From: Chromatiaceae bacterium
Lineage (GTDB): Bacteria; Pseudomonadota; Gammaproteobacteria; Chromatiales; Chromatiaceae
DNA length: 56,551 nt
Assembly (NCBI GenBank): GCA_026984455.1
Contig: JALSSC010000036.1
Location: 1 to 56,551, forward strand
Direction: 5' to 3'
The notes under the pieces were generated by a model, which saw only the letters and a program-made list of their open reading frames with translations, ran no database searches and was not told the origin of the DNA. Numbering within the stretch: the first letter of the stretch is position 1; each line of letters begins with the position of its first letter. The translations under genes were made by a program, and so were the position numbers. Shown here piece after piece: positions 40,087-50,894 of the stretch.

Positions 40087-41056
40087 GGTCCAGCGCCGCT
40101 TCCTGAATGGCTGGCAGGGCGGATTTCCCCTCGCGGAGCGCCCCTTCGCCGAGGTCGCCGAACGGATCGGCTGCACCGAGCTGGGGCTCCTGGGGGCCGT
40201 GGGAGACCTGCTGGAGAGCGGATTGCTGAGCCGCTTCGGTCCCCTCTACGACGCCTCCGCCCTGGGTGGCGCCCAGACCCTGGCCGCCCTCGAGGCGCCG
40301 GAGGCGGAGTTCGAACGCATCGCCGGGCAGGTCAACGCCTTCCCCGAAGTGGCCCACAACTACCGTCGCGGGCATCGCCTGAACCTCTGGTTCGTGGTGG
40401 CGGCCCCCGACCGGGGCCGGGTCGAACAGACCCTGGGTGAGATCGAGGCGGTGACCGGCTGCCGGGTCCTGGCCCTCCCCAAGTTGCGTGAGTTCCGCCT
40501 CGGCCTGTGGCTGGTGGTGGACGACCACGGCCGTTGTGATGTCCGGCCCCTGCCGTGTGCCCCGGGGAGGGGCGGGGTGGACCTGGACGTGGCCGACCGC
40601 CGTCTGCTGACCGCCACCCAGGCCGGCCTGCCCCTGGATCCGCATCCCTATGCCACCGTCGGGTGCGGTCTGGGGATGGCCGAGGCCGAGGTCCGCGGGC
40701 GTCTCCGGCGCCTCCTCGCCGGGGGGGCGGTGCGGCGTATCGGGGCGGTCCCCAACCACTACCGACTGGGCCTGAGGGCCAATGCCATGACCGTCTGGGA
40801 TGTCCCCGATCCGGCCGTGGCCGAGGCCGGCACGTGCCTCGCGGCGCTGCCTTTCGTCACCCACGCCTATGAACGCCCCCGGCATCCGCCGATCTGGCCC
40901 TACAATCTGTTCGCCATGGTCCACGGACCCGACCGGGAGACGGTGGATCGGCGGATCCGCAGGCTGGAAGGGAAGCTGGCCGGTCTGGCCGGGGGGCACG
41001 CGACCCTGTACAGTCGCGCCCTGTTGAAAAAGACCGGCCTGCGCCTGGTCGCCTGA
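40067..41056 (+). CDS. nirDL: Fused siroheme decarboxylase NirDL
   Basis: This 329-residue protein contains two modules. The first half is NirD type (LNGWQGGFPLAERPF, HNYRRGHRLNLWFVVAA). The second half is NirL type (RRIGAVPNHYRLGLRANAMT, WPYNLFAMVHGPDRE, ending YSRALLKKTGLRL). Such fusions are known in other denitrifiers. With the two preceding genes the locus carries four modules, the same set as nirD, nirL, nirG and nirH. ATG 40067 gives a normal N-terminus; the longer frame runs out of frame through nirH. Confidence 0.88.
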   Translation: MRPVLTEVQRRFLNGWQGGFPLAERPFAEVAERIGCTELGLLGAVGDLLESGLLSRFGPLYDASALGGAQTLAALEAPEAEFERIAGQVNAFPEVAHNYRRGHRLNLWFVVAAPDRGRVEQTLGEIEAVTGCRVLALPKLREFRLGLWLVVDDHGRCDVRPLPCAPGRGGVDLDVADRRLLTATQAGLPLDPHPYATVGCGLGMAEAEVRGRLRRLLAGGAVRRIGAVPNHYRLGLRANAMTVWDVPDPAVAEAGTCLAALPFVTHAYERPRHPPIWPYNLFAMVHGPDRETVDRRIRRLEGKLAGLAGGHATLYSRALLKKTGLRLVA

Positions 41057-41076
41057 ATGCCTGCCTGAGGACGTCC

Positions 41077-42246
41077 ATGTTCAGAATCTCGCGTATCCTC
41101 CACGCCCTGCGCGCCCCGGCGGCCAAGGCGCGGACAGGGCCCGCGCCCAGGGGCCCGGTGGTGATCTGGAACCTCCTGCGCCGCTGTAACCTCACCTGCC
41201 GGCACTGCTATGCCACCAGCGCGGACAAGGACTTCCCGGGGGAACTCAGCTTGGACGAGATCTACCGGGTGATGGACGACCTGCGCGCCTACGGCGTCCC
41301 CGCCCTGGTGCTCTCCGGGGGCGAACCCCTGTTGCACCCCCATATCTTCGATATCTCGCGCCGCGCCAAGGCCCTGGGCTTCTTTACCGCCCTGTCCAGC
41401 AACGGCACCCTCATCGACACCGGCAATCTGGCCACCATCGCCGAGGTGGGCTACGACTACGTGGGGATCAGCCTGGACGGTCTGGGCGAGACCCACGACC
41501 GCTTCCGCCGCCGCGAGGGGGCCTTCGAGGCCTCCCTTGCGGCCCTGCGCCTGTGCCGGGACGCCGGCCTCAAGGTGGGTATCCGTTTCACCCTCACCCG
41601 GGACAACGCCGGAGACCTCCCCGGCCTCCTGCGACTGATGGACGCCGAGGGCATCGACCGCTTCTACCTCTCACATCTCAACTACGCCGGACGGGGCGGC
41701 AGGAACCGTCGCGACGACGCCCATCACCGCATCACCCGGGCGGCCATGGACCTGCTGTTCGACTGCTGCTGGGACGATGCCCTGGCCGGCCGCTGGCGTG
41801 AATTCGTCACCGGCAACAACGACGCCGACGGGGCCTATCTGTTGCATTGGGCCGAACGTCACATCCCCGACCGCGTTCCGCGCCTGCGCCTCATGCTGGA
41901 GCGTTGGGGCGGCAATGCCTCGGGGGTCAGCATCGCCAACATCGACAACGAGGGTCGGGTGCATCCGGACACCATGTGGTGGGACTATGACCTGGGCAAC
42001 GTGCGCGAGCGTCCCTTCTCGGAGATATGGGAGGACCGCTCCGACCCCCTCATGGCCGGGCTCAAGGCCTCGCCCCGCCCGCTGGAGGGGCGTTGCGCCG
42101 CGTGTGTCCACCGCGGCATCTGCAACGGTAACAGCCGCACCCGTGCCTGGCGCCTCACCGGCAATCCCTGGGCCGAAGACCCCGGTTGTTATCTGGACGA
42201 CGCCGAGATCGGCCTCCCATCCGAGGCCCTGGGGGCCACGGCATGA
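41077..42246 (+). CDS. nirJ: Haem d1 biosynthesis radical SAM protein NirJ
   Basis: This 389-residue radical SAM enzyme has the cluster motif CNLTCRHC (Cys 37, 41, 44), GGEPLLHPHIF and a C-terminal SPASM-like region with Cys (CAACVHRGICNGNSR, DPGCYL). NirJ removes propionate side chains from didecarboxysiroheme. TGAGG lies before the ATG and the stop overlaps nirN by 4 nt. Confidence 0.95.
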   Translation: MFRISRILHALRAPAAKARTGPAPRGPVVIWNLLRRCNLTCRHCYATSADKDFPGELSLDEIYRVMDDLRAYGVPALVLSGGEPLLHPHIFDISRRAKALGFFTALSSNGTLIDTGNLATIAEVGYDYVGISLDGLGETHDRFRRREGAFEASLAALRLCRDAGLKVGIRFTLTRDNAGDLPGLLRLMDAEGIDRFYLSHLNYAGRGGRNRRDDAHHRITRAAMDLLFDCCWDDALAGRWREFVTGNNDADGAYLLHWAERHIPDRVPRLRLMLERWGGNASGVSIANIDNEGRVHPDTMWWDYDLGNVRERPFSEIWEDRSDPLMAGLKASPRPLEGRCAACVHRGICNGNSRTRAWRLTGNPWAEDPGCYLDDAEIGLPSEALGATA

Positions 42247-43721
42247 GGCGCTGGCTCCTCGTCCTCCCGCTGTCGCTGTGTTGGACGCTCGCGGTGGCGA
42301 CCGATGCCCCCCGCCTGTTCCAGCAGCACTGCGCCGCCTGTCATGGCAAGGACCGCCTCGGCGGCACCGGCCCCGCCCTGGTCCCCGAGAACCTCTCCCG
42401 TCTGGACCCGGCGAAGGCCGCCCGGGTCATCGACAAGGGCCGCGCTGCCACCCAGATGCCGGCCTTCGGAGACCGCCTCCACGCCGGCGAGATCCTTGCC
42501 CTGGCCCATTGGATCTTTACCCCCCCGGGCCGCTCCCTGGCCTGGGGAACGGACGCGATGGGGGCCAGCCACAAGGTCTTCCGCACCCCCGCGCAACTCC
42601 CCTCGGCGCCGGTCTTCAAGGCCGACCCCCTCAACCTGTTCGTGGTGGTGGAGAGCGGCGATCACCACGTCACCGTTCTCGACGGTGACCGCTTCGAGCC
42701 CCTGGCGCGCCTGCCCACCCACCGGGCGGTCCATGGCGGGCCCAAGTTCAGTCCCGACGGGCGCTTCGTCTACATCGCCTCGCGCGACGGCTGGATCCAG
42801 AAGCTCGATCTCTGGTCCCTGCAATACGTGGCCGAGATCCGCGCCGGCATCAACACCCGCAACCTGGCGGTCTCCGGCGACGGCCGCTGGGTCCTGGTGG
42901 GCAACTACCTGCCCCATACCCTGGTGGTCCTGGACGCCCTGGACCTGCGCCCCGTGCGGGTGATCCCGGTACGGACCGGCGGCAAGGGCTCGCGGGTGAG
43001 CGCGGTCTATACCGCCTATCCCCGGCACGCCTTCATCGCCGCCCTCAAGGACATCCCCGAGGTCTGGGAGATCCCCTACGGTGGCGCGCAGCCGCCGGGG
43101 GGAGGGATCCGGCGTATCCACAGCGACGTCTTCCTCGACGATTTCCTGTTCGATCCCGGTTATCGTCACCTCCTCGCGGCCTCCCAGGATGGCCGGACCG
43201 AGGTCATCGACCTGGACAGCGGCAAGGGCATCGCCCGCCTCCAGTTGCCCGGGATGCCGCACCTGGCCTCGGGCATCACCTGGGACTACCGGGGGCGCCC
43301 GGTGATCGCCACCCCCAATCTCAAGCAAGGGGTGGTGAGCGTCATCGACACCACCACCTGGCAGGTCATCAAACGCATCCCCACCCTCGGGCCAGGCTTC
43401 TTCATGCGCAGCCACGAGGACACCCCCTATGCCTGGACCGATGTCTTCTTCGGCCCGGACCGGGACGCCATCCACGTGATCGACAAGGCCACCTTGAAGA
43501 TCGTGAAGACCCTGCGCCCGGCCCCGGGCCGGACCGCGGCGCACGTGGAATTCACTCGTGACGGGCGCTACGCCCTGGTGAGCGTCTGGGCCATGGATGG
43601 CGCCCTGGTGGTGTATGATGCGCGCACCCTGAAGGAGGTGAAACGCCTGCCTATGGTCAAGCCCTCGGGCAAGTACAACGTCTACAACAAGATCACCCGC
43701 TCACGCGGGACCAGCCACTGA
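42243..43721 (+). CDS. nirN: Dihydro-haem d1 dehydrogenase NirN
   Basis: This 492-residue NirS paralogue has a signal peptide (to about residue 19), a cytochrome c domain with CAACH (Cys 30, Cys 33, His 34) and a d1-type propeller (AVHGGPKFSPDGRFVYIASR). The end KPSGKYNVYNKITRSRGTSH is typical of NirN. NirN oxidises dihydro-haem d1, the last step before insertion into NirS. Its presence argues that the 35835 gene is the actual nitrite reductase. Confidence 0.92.
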   Translation: MRRWLLVLPLSLCWTLAVATDAPRLFQQHCAACHGKDRLGGTGPALVPENLSRLDPAKAARVIDKGRAATQMPAFGDRLHAGEILALAHWIFTPPGRSLAWGTDAMGASHKVFRTPAQLPSAPVFKADPLNLFVVVESGDHHVTVLDGDRFEPLARLPTHRAVHGGPKFSPDGRFVYIASRDGWIQKLDLWSLQYVAEIRAGINTRNLAVSGDGRWVLVGNYLPHTLVVLDALDLRPVRVIPVRTGGKGSRVSAVYTAYPRHAFIAALKDIPEVWEIPYGGAQPPGGGIRRIHSDVFLDDFLFDPGYRHLLAASQDGRTEVIDLDSGKGIARLQLPGMPHLASGITWDYRGRPVIATPNLKQGVVSVIDTTTWQVIKRIPTLGPGFFMRSHEDTPYAWTDVFFGPDRDAIHVIDKATLKIVKTLRPAPGRTAAHVEFTRDGRYALVSVWAMDGALVVYDARTLKEVKRLPMVKPSGKYNVYNKITRSRGTSH

Positions 43722-43743
43722 GCCCGGGTGAGACGCGGGGCGA

Positions 43744-43778
43744 CCGTTGGGTCCCCCAGGAGTCCCGTCTCCCAACGG
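43744..43778. terminator. Stem-loop after nirN
   Basis: CCGTTGGG (43744-43751) pairs with CCCAACGG (43771-43778), 22 bases past the nirN stop. It probably marks the end of the nir transcript before the norC promoter. There is no T tract. Confidence 0.4.
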
Positions 43779-43853
43779 GAGAAGGTCAGGGCCAGGGGGC
43801 AAGGATGGGGGACGAACGGTGAGGATGCAGACGTTCGTTTCCACGCTCGATGT

Positions 43854-43867
43854 TTGATCGATATCAA
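43854..43867. promoter_or_regulatory. Perfect Dnr/Fnr box of the norCB promoter
   Basis: TTGATCGATATCAA is a perfect TTGAT-N4-ATCAA palindrome. TATGAA at 43888-43893 is a well-placed -10 for a class II start near 43901, about 32 bases before the norC ATG. Confidence 0.85.
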
Positions 43868-43932
43868 GGTGTTCCGGGGTCTTCACCTATGAAATAGGCC
43901 CCGCCTGAAAACAGTGCGAGGAGGGGACTTGT

Positions 43933-45811
<1,879 letters not shown>

Positions 45812-45865
45812 TCCTGATCCACTCATCCCCCGTCCAGGGACGGGGGATATCCCTTCGTCTTCGCA

Positions 45866-45892
45866 GCCGGGCCCGAGTGCCCGGCTTTTTTT
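45866..45892 (+). terminator. Intrinsic terminator after norB
   Basis: GCCGGGC (45866-45872) and GCCCGGC (45879-45885) are followed by seven T (45886-45892). A second hairpin (CCCCCGTCC/GGACGGGGG, 45827-45846) precedes it. Good end for norCB, so nosZ has its own promoter. Confidence 0.85.
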
Positions 45893-45960
45893 CAGGCGTC
45901 TGGTTCCAATTCGTCTGGGCGTTGGGTGTGTTGGCACGCTTTCGCATAAGGTTGTGTCTT

Positions 45961-45974
45961 TTGACGCACATCAA
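45961..45974. promoter_or_regulatory. Dnr/Fnr box before nosZ
   Basis: TTGACGCACATCAA matches TTGAT-N4-ATCAA with one mismatch, centred 90 bases before the nosZ ATG. A class II start would fall near 46009. Confidence 0.7.
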
Positions 45975-46057
45975 GGTTATTTGCCCTTCCCCTGCCTAAG
46001 GTTCGCGGGTGCGCCCATTCCGGGCGTATCCGTTGTGTAATCTGTGGAGGGGCTTAC

Positions 46058-48370
46058 ATGAAAGCAAGATCCAAACGCGCCCTGTCCCTGGCCCTGGGGA
46101 TGGGCCTGGGTCTGGGGGTGGCGGGCACCGCCTGGTCCCAGGCGACCCTGCAAGAGGTGATGAAGGAACGCGGCCTGACCGACAAGGACATCCTCGCCGC
46201 CGCCAAGACCTACACCCCGACCGGTCGGCGGGACGAATACCTGGCCTTCAGTTCGGGCGGGCAGAGCGGCCAGATCATCGTGTATGGCATCCCGTCCATG
46301 CGCATCCTCAAATATATCGGCGTCTTCACCCCCGAGCCCTGGCAGGGCTACGGCTTCGACGACGAATCGAAGAAGGTCCTGGCCATGGGCCGGATCAACG
46401 GCAAGGACATCACCTATGGTGACACCCATCACCCGGCCCTGTCCGAGACCAAAGGCGACTACGACGGTCAGTACCTGTTCATCAACGACAAGGCCAACCC
46501 CCGGGTGGCGGTGATCGACCTCAAGGACTTCGAGACCAAGCAGATCGTGGTCAACCCCCTGTTCAAGTCCGAGCACGGCGGCGCCTTCGTGACCCCGAAT
46601 ACCGAATACGTGATGGAGGCCACCCAGTATCCGGCCCCCTACGGTGACGACTACGTGCCCCTGTCCCAGTTCAACGAGAAGTTCCGGGGCGGACTCACCT
46701 ACTGGAAGTTCGACCGCAAGGAGGGCCGCCTCAAACTCGGCCAGTCCTTCACCTTCGAGCTGCCGCCCTACAGTCAGGATCTCTCCGACGCGGGTAAGAA
46801 GGACAGCTACGGCTGGGGCTTCACCAACTCCTTCTGCAGCGAGCGCTACGTGGGCGGCATCGAACGCGGGCGTCCGCCCTTCGAGGCCGGGTGCTCCTCC
46901 AAGGACACCGACTTCCTGCATGTGACCCACTGGCAGAAGGCCGCGGAACTGGTCAAGGCGGGCAAGATCGGCCACAAGGTCAAGGGCATGACCCTGATCA
47001 CCATGAAGGAGGCCATCGCCAACGGCCTGCTCTACCTGATCCCCGAGCCCAAGAGCCCCCATGGCGTTGACGTGACCCCGGACGGCACCAAGATCATCGT
47101 CTCCGGCAAGCTCGACACCCACACCTCGGTGTACAGCTTCGCCAAGATCATGAAGGCCATAAAGAACAAGGACTTCGAGGGCAAGGACCCCTACGGGATT
47201 CCGATCCTGAGCATGAAGGGCACCCTCCATACCCAGGTCTCGGTGGGCCTCGGACCCCTGCACACCCAGTTCGACTCCAAGCCCTGCGTGGCCTACACGT
47301 CCATCTATGTGGACTCCATGATCACCAAGTGGGACTACTGCAAGGGCCGGGTGCTGGATCAGATCCACATCCACTACAACGTCGGGCATCTCCTGACGAT
47401 GGAGGGCGATACCGTCTCGCCCGACGGCAAGTATCTGGTCTCCCTGAACAAGCTCGCCATCGACCGCTTCAATCCCGTCGGACCGCTGCATCCCCAGAAC
47501 CATCAGTTGATCGACATCAGCGGCGACAAGATGCAGTTGCTCTACGACATGCCCATACCCCTGGGCGAACCCCACTATGTGGTGGCCATCAAGGCCGACA
47601 AGCTCAAGCCGGTGATCCGTTACCGTTCGGGCTGGAACAGCCGCGAGGACCGGCGTTCCGAGTGGCGCACCCGCGCCGGGCGTGAGAAGACCGAGCGGAC
47701 CTGCGACGCCCAGGGCCACTGCACGGTGAACGTCTATGGCACCGTGATCCGTTCCCACATCACCCCGGAGATCATCGAAGTGACTCAGGGCGATACGGTC
47801 TCCATCCATCTCACCAACCTGGAACGGGCCGAGGACGAGGTGCACGGCTTCGCCATGTACGGCCACAATGTCCAGCTCTCGCTGGAGCCGGGCAAGACCG
47901 CCTCGGTCACCTTCAAGGCCGACCGTCCCGGCGTGTTCCCGTACTACTGCACCGAGTTCTGTTCGGCGCTGCACCTGGAGATGGAAGGCATCCTGTTGAT
48001 CAAGCCCAAGGGTTACAAGGGTGAGGCGGCCGGCATCGCCACCGGCACCACCTATACCGAGGCCGACTACAAGAAGCAGGTCAAGACCAACCTCGAGACC
48101 CAGGCCGTGATCGACCAGGTGGTGGGCTTCATCACCGCGCGCAATTTCAAGGACTTCCCCACCGCGGTCGCCCTGGTGGAGGACGCCACCGCCCAGCTCG
48201 GCTTCGCCAAGGACGCGCGCAAGAAGGCCGAGGCGGCGGCGGCCAAGAAGGACTGGCAGAACGCCATGCTCTGGGCCAACCAGTGGTGGCAGTACCAGGT
48301 GAAGGCCGCCGACCTCGGTCTGCGCGCCAAGACCCACCTGGAGCAGAACGGCGCCAAGAAGATCAAGTGA
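46058..48370 (+). CDS. nosZ: Nitrous oxide reductase NosZ (Sec-type, clade II-like)
   Basis: NosZ reduces N2O to N2. The 770-residue protein has a Sec-type signal (LSLALGMGLGLGVAGTAWS, no twin Arg), as in clade II enzymes. CuZ His are visible in GDTHHPAL and EHGGAF, and further His in LHTQV and PLHTQF. The CuA site is CTEFCSALHLEM (Cys 631, Cys 635, His 639, Met 642). About 128 residues follow CuA, an Ala/Lys-rich helical tail without CxxCH, unlike the cytochrome tail of epsilonproteobacterial cNosZ. GGAGG precedes the ATG, and a Dnr box lies upstream. Confidence 0.96.
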   Translation: MKARSKRALSLALGMGLGLGVAGTAWSQATLQEVMKERGLTDKDILAAAKTYTPTGRRDEYLAFSSGGQSGQIIVYGIPSMRILKYIGVFTPEPWQGYGFDDESKKVLAMGRINGKDITYGDTHHPALSETKGDYDGQYLFINDKANPRVAVIDLKDFETKQIVVNPLFKSEHGGAFVTPNTEYVMEATQYPAPYGDDYVPLSQFNEKFRGGLTYWKFDRKEGRLKLGQSFTFELPPYSQDLSDAGKKDSYGWGFTNSFCSERYVGGIERGRPPFEAGCSSKDTDFLHVTHWQKAAELVKAGKIGHKVKGMTLITMKEAIANGLLYLIPEPKSPHGVDVTPDGTKIIVSGKLDTHTSVYSFAKIMKAIKNKDFEGKDPYGIPILSMKGTLHTQVSVGLGPLHTQFDSKPCVAYTSIYVDSMITKWDYCKGRVLDQIHIHYNVGHLLTMEGDTVSPDGKYLVSLNKLAIDRFNPVGPLHPQNHQLIDISGDKMQLLYDMPIPLGEPHYVVAIKADKLKPVIRYRSGWNSREDRRSEWRTRAGREKTERTCDAQGHCTVNVYGTVIRSHITPEIIEVTQGDTVSIHLTNLERAEDEVHGFAMYGHNVQLSLEPGKTASVTFKADRPGVFPYYCTEFCSALHLEMEGILLIKPKGYKGEAAGIATGTTYTEADYKKQVKTNLETQAVIDQVVGFITARNFKDFPTAVALVEDATAQLGFAKDARKKAEAAAAKKDWQNAMLWANQWWQYQVKAADLGLRAKTHLEQNGAKKIK

Positions 48371-48396
48371 CCTGATCTGAATCCGGTGTATCTGGA

Positions 48397-48417
48397 GGGG
48401 GCCGCGAGGCCCCCTTC
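48397..48417 (+). terminator. Stem-loop after nosZ
   Basis: GGGGGCC (48397-48403) and GGCCCCC (48408-48414) enclose a GCGA tetraloop, 27 bases past the stop, followed only by TTCGTC. Likely a partial terminator or mRNA stabiliser separating abundant nosZ mRNA from the accessory genes. Confidence 0.6.
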
Positions 48418-48462
48418 GTCATTGTCCGATTCCGAAACCGTTATATTTCAGAGGTAGATGAA

Positions 48463-48780
48463 ATGCATAGAGCCATTAGACTGATCGTAGCGGCCGCCGC
48501 CTGTCTGGCCATGGCCGCCCCGGCCCAGGCCCTGGACGGTGCCCAGTTGTTCAAGAAGAAGACCTGTTGGGCCTGTCACGGCAAGGACGCCAAGACCCCG
48601 GTGATGCCCAACTATCCCAAGCTCGCCGGGCAGAACGCCGCCTACGCCCTGGCGCAGATGAAGGACATCAAGAGCGGCGCCCGCAACAACGGCCAGACCG
48701 CGGCCATGAAGGGCGTCATGCACTTGGTGAGCGAGGAGGAGATGCAGGCCATCGCCGAGTGGATCGCGACCCTGAAGTAG
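48463..48780 (+). CDS. Monohaem class I cytochrome c
   Basis: This 105-residue protein has a signal peptide (IVAAAACLAMAAPAQA) and CWACH (Cys 35, Cys 38, His 39), with PVMPNYPKLAGQNAAYALAQ and a later Met as sixth-ligand candidate. It is likely an electron donor to NosZ, comparable in position to NosC1/C2 cytochromes of clade II clusters. Confidence 0.88.
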   Translation: MHRAIRLIVAAAACLAMAAPAQALDGAQLFKKKTCWACHGKDAKTPVMPNYPKLAGQNAAYALAQMKDIKSGARNNGQTAAMKGVMHLVSEEEMQAIAEWIATLK

Positions 48781-48832
48781 CGCGCGCTGGATGGCCGGAG
48801 ATGACGACCTGGATTCTCCGGACATCCGCGCC

Positions 48833-48846
48833 TTGAGCGACATCAA
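48833..48846. promoter_or_regulatory. Dnr/Fnr box before the dihaem cytochrome gene
   Basis: TTGAGCGACATCAA matches TTGAT-N4-ATCAA with one mismatch and is centred 72 bases before the ATG at 48912. It suggests a second promoter inside the nos cluster. Confidence 0.6.
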
Positions 48847-48911
48847 GGCCCGGGTTCCGTCCTCCCGCTATAAATGGCAAGGATCATCTCATCGATCATT
48901 GGAGACCCTGT

Positions 48912-49625
48912 ATGAAGACACATGTTTCTGCCAAGGCGTTGCTCACCGCTGCGGGCCTGGCCCTGAGTTGTTCGGTCTGGGCCTGGAACGAGGGGGGTGG
49001 GGAGAAGGACGAGGCCATGCACCTGACCCCGAACGTGGAAAACGGCATGGACGTATTCGAGGTCTGTACCGCCTGCCATCAGCCCGAGGGTTGGGGCACC
49101 AAGGACGGCACCTTCCCGCAGTTGGCGGGCCAGCACAAGTCGGTGCTGCTCAAGCAGTTGCAGGACATCCGCGCCAAGAACCGCGACAACCCCACCATGT
49201 ACCCCTTCGCCCTGCCGCGCGAGATCGGGGGCCCCCAGGCCCTGGCCGACGTGGTGGCCTATATCGAAAAGCTGCCCATGAATCCCGACAATGGCAAGGG
49301 CCCCTGGCCGAAGGGGACGCCCCAATACGCCAAGGGGGAGAAGCTGTTCAAGGAGAACTGCGTCAAGTGCCACGGTGAGCACGGGGAGGGTGATGCGGAG
49401 AAGTTCTATCCGCGCATCCAGGGTCAGCACTACAAGTACATGCTGCGTCAGTTCGAGTGGATCGAGGCCGGCAAGCGGCGTAATGCCAACCCGGACATGA
49501 TGAAGCAGATCAAGAACTTCACCCCCGACGATCAGAAGGCGGTGATCAACTACGTGTCCCGCATCCCGGTGCCCAAGAAGGACCTCGCGCCCTCGAAGGA
49601 CTGGCGCAACCCCGACTTCGACTGA
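48912..49625 (+). CDS. Dihaem cytochrome c (c4-like), nos-linked
   Basis: This 237-residue protein has a signal peptide (to about residue 24) and two haem c sites, CTACH (Cys 52, Cys 55, His 56) and CVKCH (Cys 150, Cys 153, His 154), in two similar domains (FPQLAGQHKSVLLKQLQDIR and YPRIQGQHYKYMLRQFEWIE). Cytochrome c4-like proteins carry electrons in the periplasm. Position between nosZ and nosD suggests supply to NosZ. It has its own Dnr box. Confidence 0.9.
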   Translation: MKTHVSAKALLTAAGLALSCSVWAWNEGGGEKDEAMHLTPNVENGMDVFEVCTACHQPEGWGTKDGTFPQLAGQHKSVLLKQLQDIRAKNRDNPTMYPFALPREIGGPQALADVVAYIEKLPMNPDNGKGPWPKGTPQYAKGEKLFKENCVKCHGEHGEGDAEKFYPRIQGQHYKYMLRQFEWIEAGKRRNANPDMMKQIKNFTPDDQKAVINYVSRIPVPKKDLAPSKDWRNPDFD

Positions 49626-49716
49626 TCCCCTCCGGACCGCCGGACGCCCTTGGGGCGGCCGGTCCCGGGGGCGCCCCCGAATCCCCCCTTTCCCCTGATT
49701 CCGTCCGGTGACCCCT

Positions 49717-50886
49717 ATGAACGCCCAAGCCGAAACGCGCACGAATCCCCTGATCTGGCTCCTGGGGCTGGTGGCCGTAGGCCTGCTGGTGGCCATCTTC
49801 TACGCCCCCGTGTGGTGGGTGTCCCTGACCGCCCCCAACTATCCGCCCGAGGCCTTTCCCGACGGGGTGCGCATCCACTTCCACGTGAACGGGGTGTTCA
49901 ATGGCTGCAAGAAGGTCAAGAAGACCGAGATCGAGGAGGAGGAGGCCCTCAACTGCGTCCATGAGATGGACACCATCAACCACTATGTGGGCATGTATCC
50001 CATCGCCGCCGGCGCCCCCATCGAACGCGCCCTGGGGCAATTCCTGATGGTCTTCCTGGGGATCATGGTGGTGGGTTTCGTCATACCCCGGCCGGGGGTG
50101 CGCCTGGTGGTCATGGGCATCGCCTTCGCGGCTCTCGCCCTGTGGATGTACCTCACCTTCTTCGGGACGGATGGACTCAAGTACGAGAACGAGGGCTACC
50201 TCTCGGCCCTGGTGACGGCCCTGGATCAGGAGGCCAACGACGAGTCGAATGCCGACCTCAGCCCGGGGCAGGAGCTGATCCGCCGCCTCAAGGCCTCTCT
50301 CGCCGAGAGCGAGCACAAGGCCTTGCAGGAAGAGACCGCGCATCTGAGCGAGCGAGAGAAGGCCATCGCCTTTCTCAAGTCCACCTATGAGCACGACCGC
50401 GTGGTCTCGGGTGGCAGGATGGCGCCCTGGAACGGCAGCGCCTATCAGGTCATCGCTTGGCACTATGGCAAGACCCTGGGCCGTTATTTCAACGATCCCC
50501 GGCAGATCGAGCCCATGGTGGCCAGGCTCGAGACCGCCTTGAAGGGGGTGATCTGGGGTCTCATGGGCGCCATGCTCCTGTTGCTCTGGGGGGCACGCAA
50601 GAACCGCGGCCTCCTGTACTGGCTGCTGATCCTGGTGCCCATCGCCCTGCCGGTCTTCTTCGTGATCGACTATTCGGCCTGGCTGTGGTGGTTCGGCCAT
50701 ACCCTCAACAAGATGGGGGCCTTCACCGTCAAGCCTTTCATGCCCACGGTCTTCGGCAACGGCAAGGTGGCCCAGTTCACCACCCATTCCTACCCTTACA
50801 TCGGCTTCTTCCTGATGCTGGCCCTGTCCCTGGTGGGGACACTCATCGCCCTGCTGCGGCGCAAGGCACTGCGGGGGGCCTCCTGA
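49717..50886 (+). CDS. NosB-like integral membrane protein of the nos cluster
   Basis: This 389-residue membrane protein has a TM near residues 11-30 (PLIWLLGLVAVGLLVAIFYA) and a periplasmic stretch with a Cys pair about 20 residues apart (FNGCKKVKKTE, ALNCVHEMDTINHYVGMYP). Two TMs follow (about 105-150), then a long charged helical domain (about 160-275) and three to four C-terminal TMs with WLWWFGHTLNKM. It sits where clade II clusters carry the uncharacterised membrane protein NosB. I do not recognise a named domain and the NosB link is positional. ATG 49717 is preferred over GTG 49708. The gap before it (49626-49716) holds a GC-rich branched hairpin. Confidence 0.7.
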   Translation: MNAQAETRTNPLIWLLGLVAVGLLVAIFYAPVWWVSLTAPNYPPEAFPDGVRIHFHVNGVFNGCKKVKKTEIEEEEALNCVHEMDTINHYVGMYPIAAGAPIERALGQFLMVFLGIMVVGFVIPRPGVRLVVMGIAFAALALWMYLTFFGTDGLKYENEGYLSALVTALDQEANDESNADLSPGQELIRRLKASLAESEHKALQEETAHLSEREKAIAFLKSTYEHDRVVSGGRMAPWNGSAYQVIAWHYGKTLGRYFNDPRQIEPMVARLETALKGVIWGLMGAMLLLLWGARKNRGLLYWLLILVPIALPVFFVIDYSAWLWWFGHTLNKMGAFTVKPFMPTVFGNGKVAQFTTHSYPYIGFFLMLALSLVGTLIALLRRKALRGAS

Positions 50887-50894
50887 GCGGGCAC

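Noticed and set aside
42243..43721. Second nitrite reductase nirS
   Set aside because: The ending KPSGKYNVYNKITRSRGTSH and position after nirJ fit NirN.
45977..48337. 786-codon frame antisense to nosZ
   Set aside because: Shadow of nosZ; nosZ has intact CuA and CuZ ligands.
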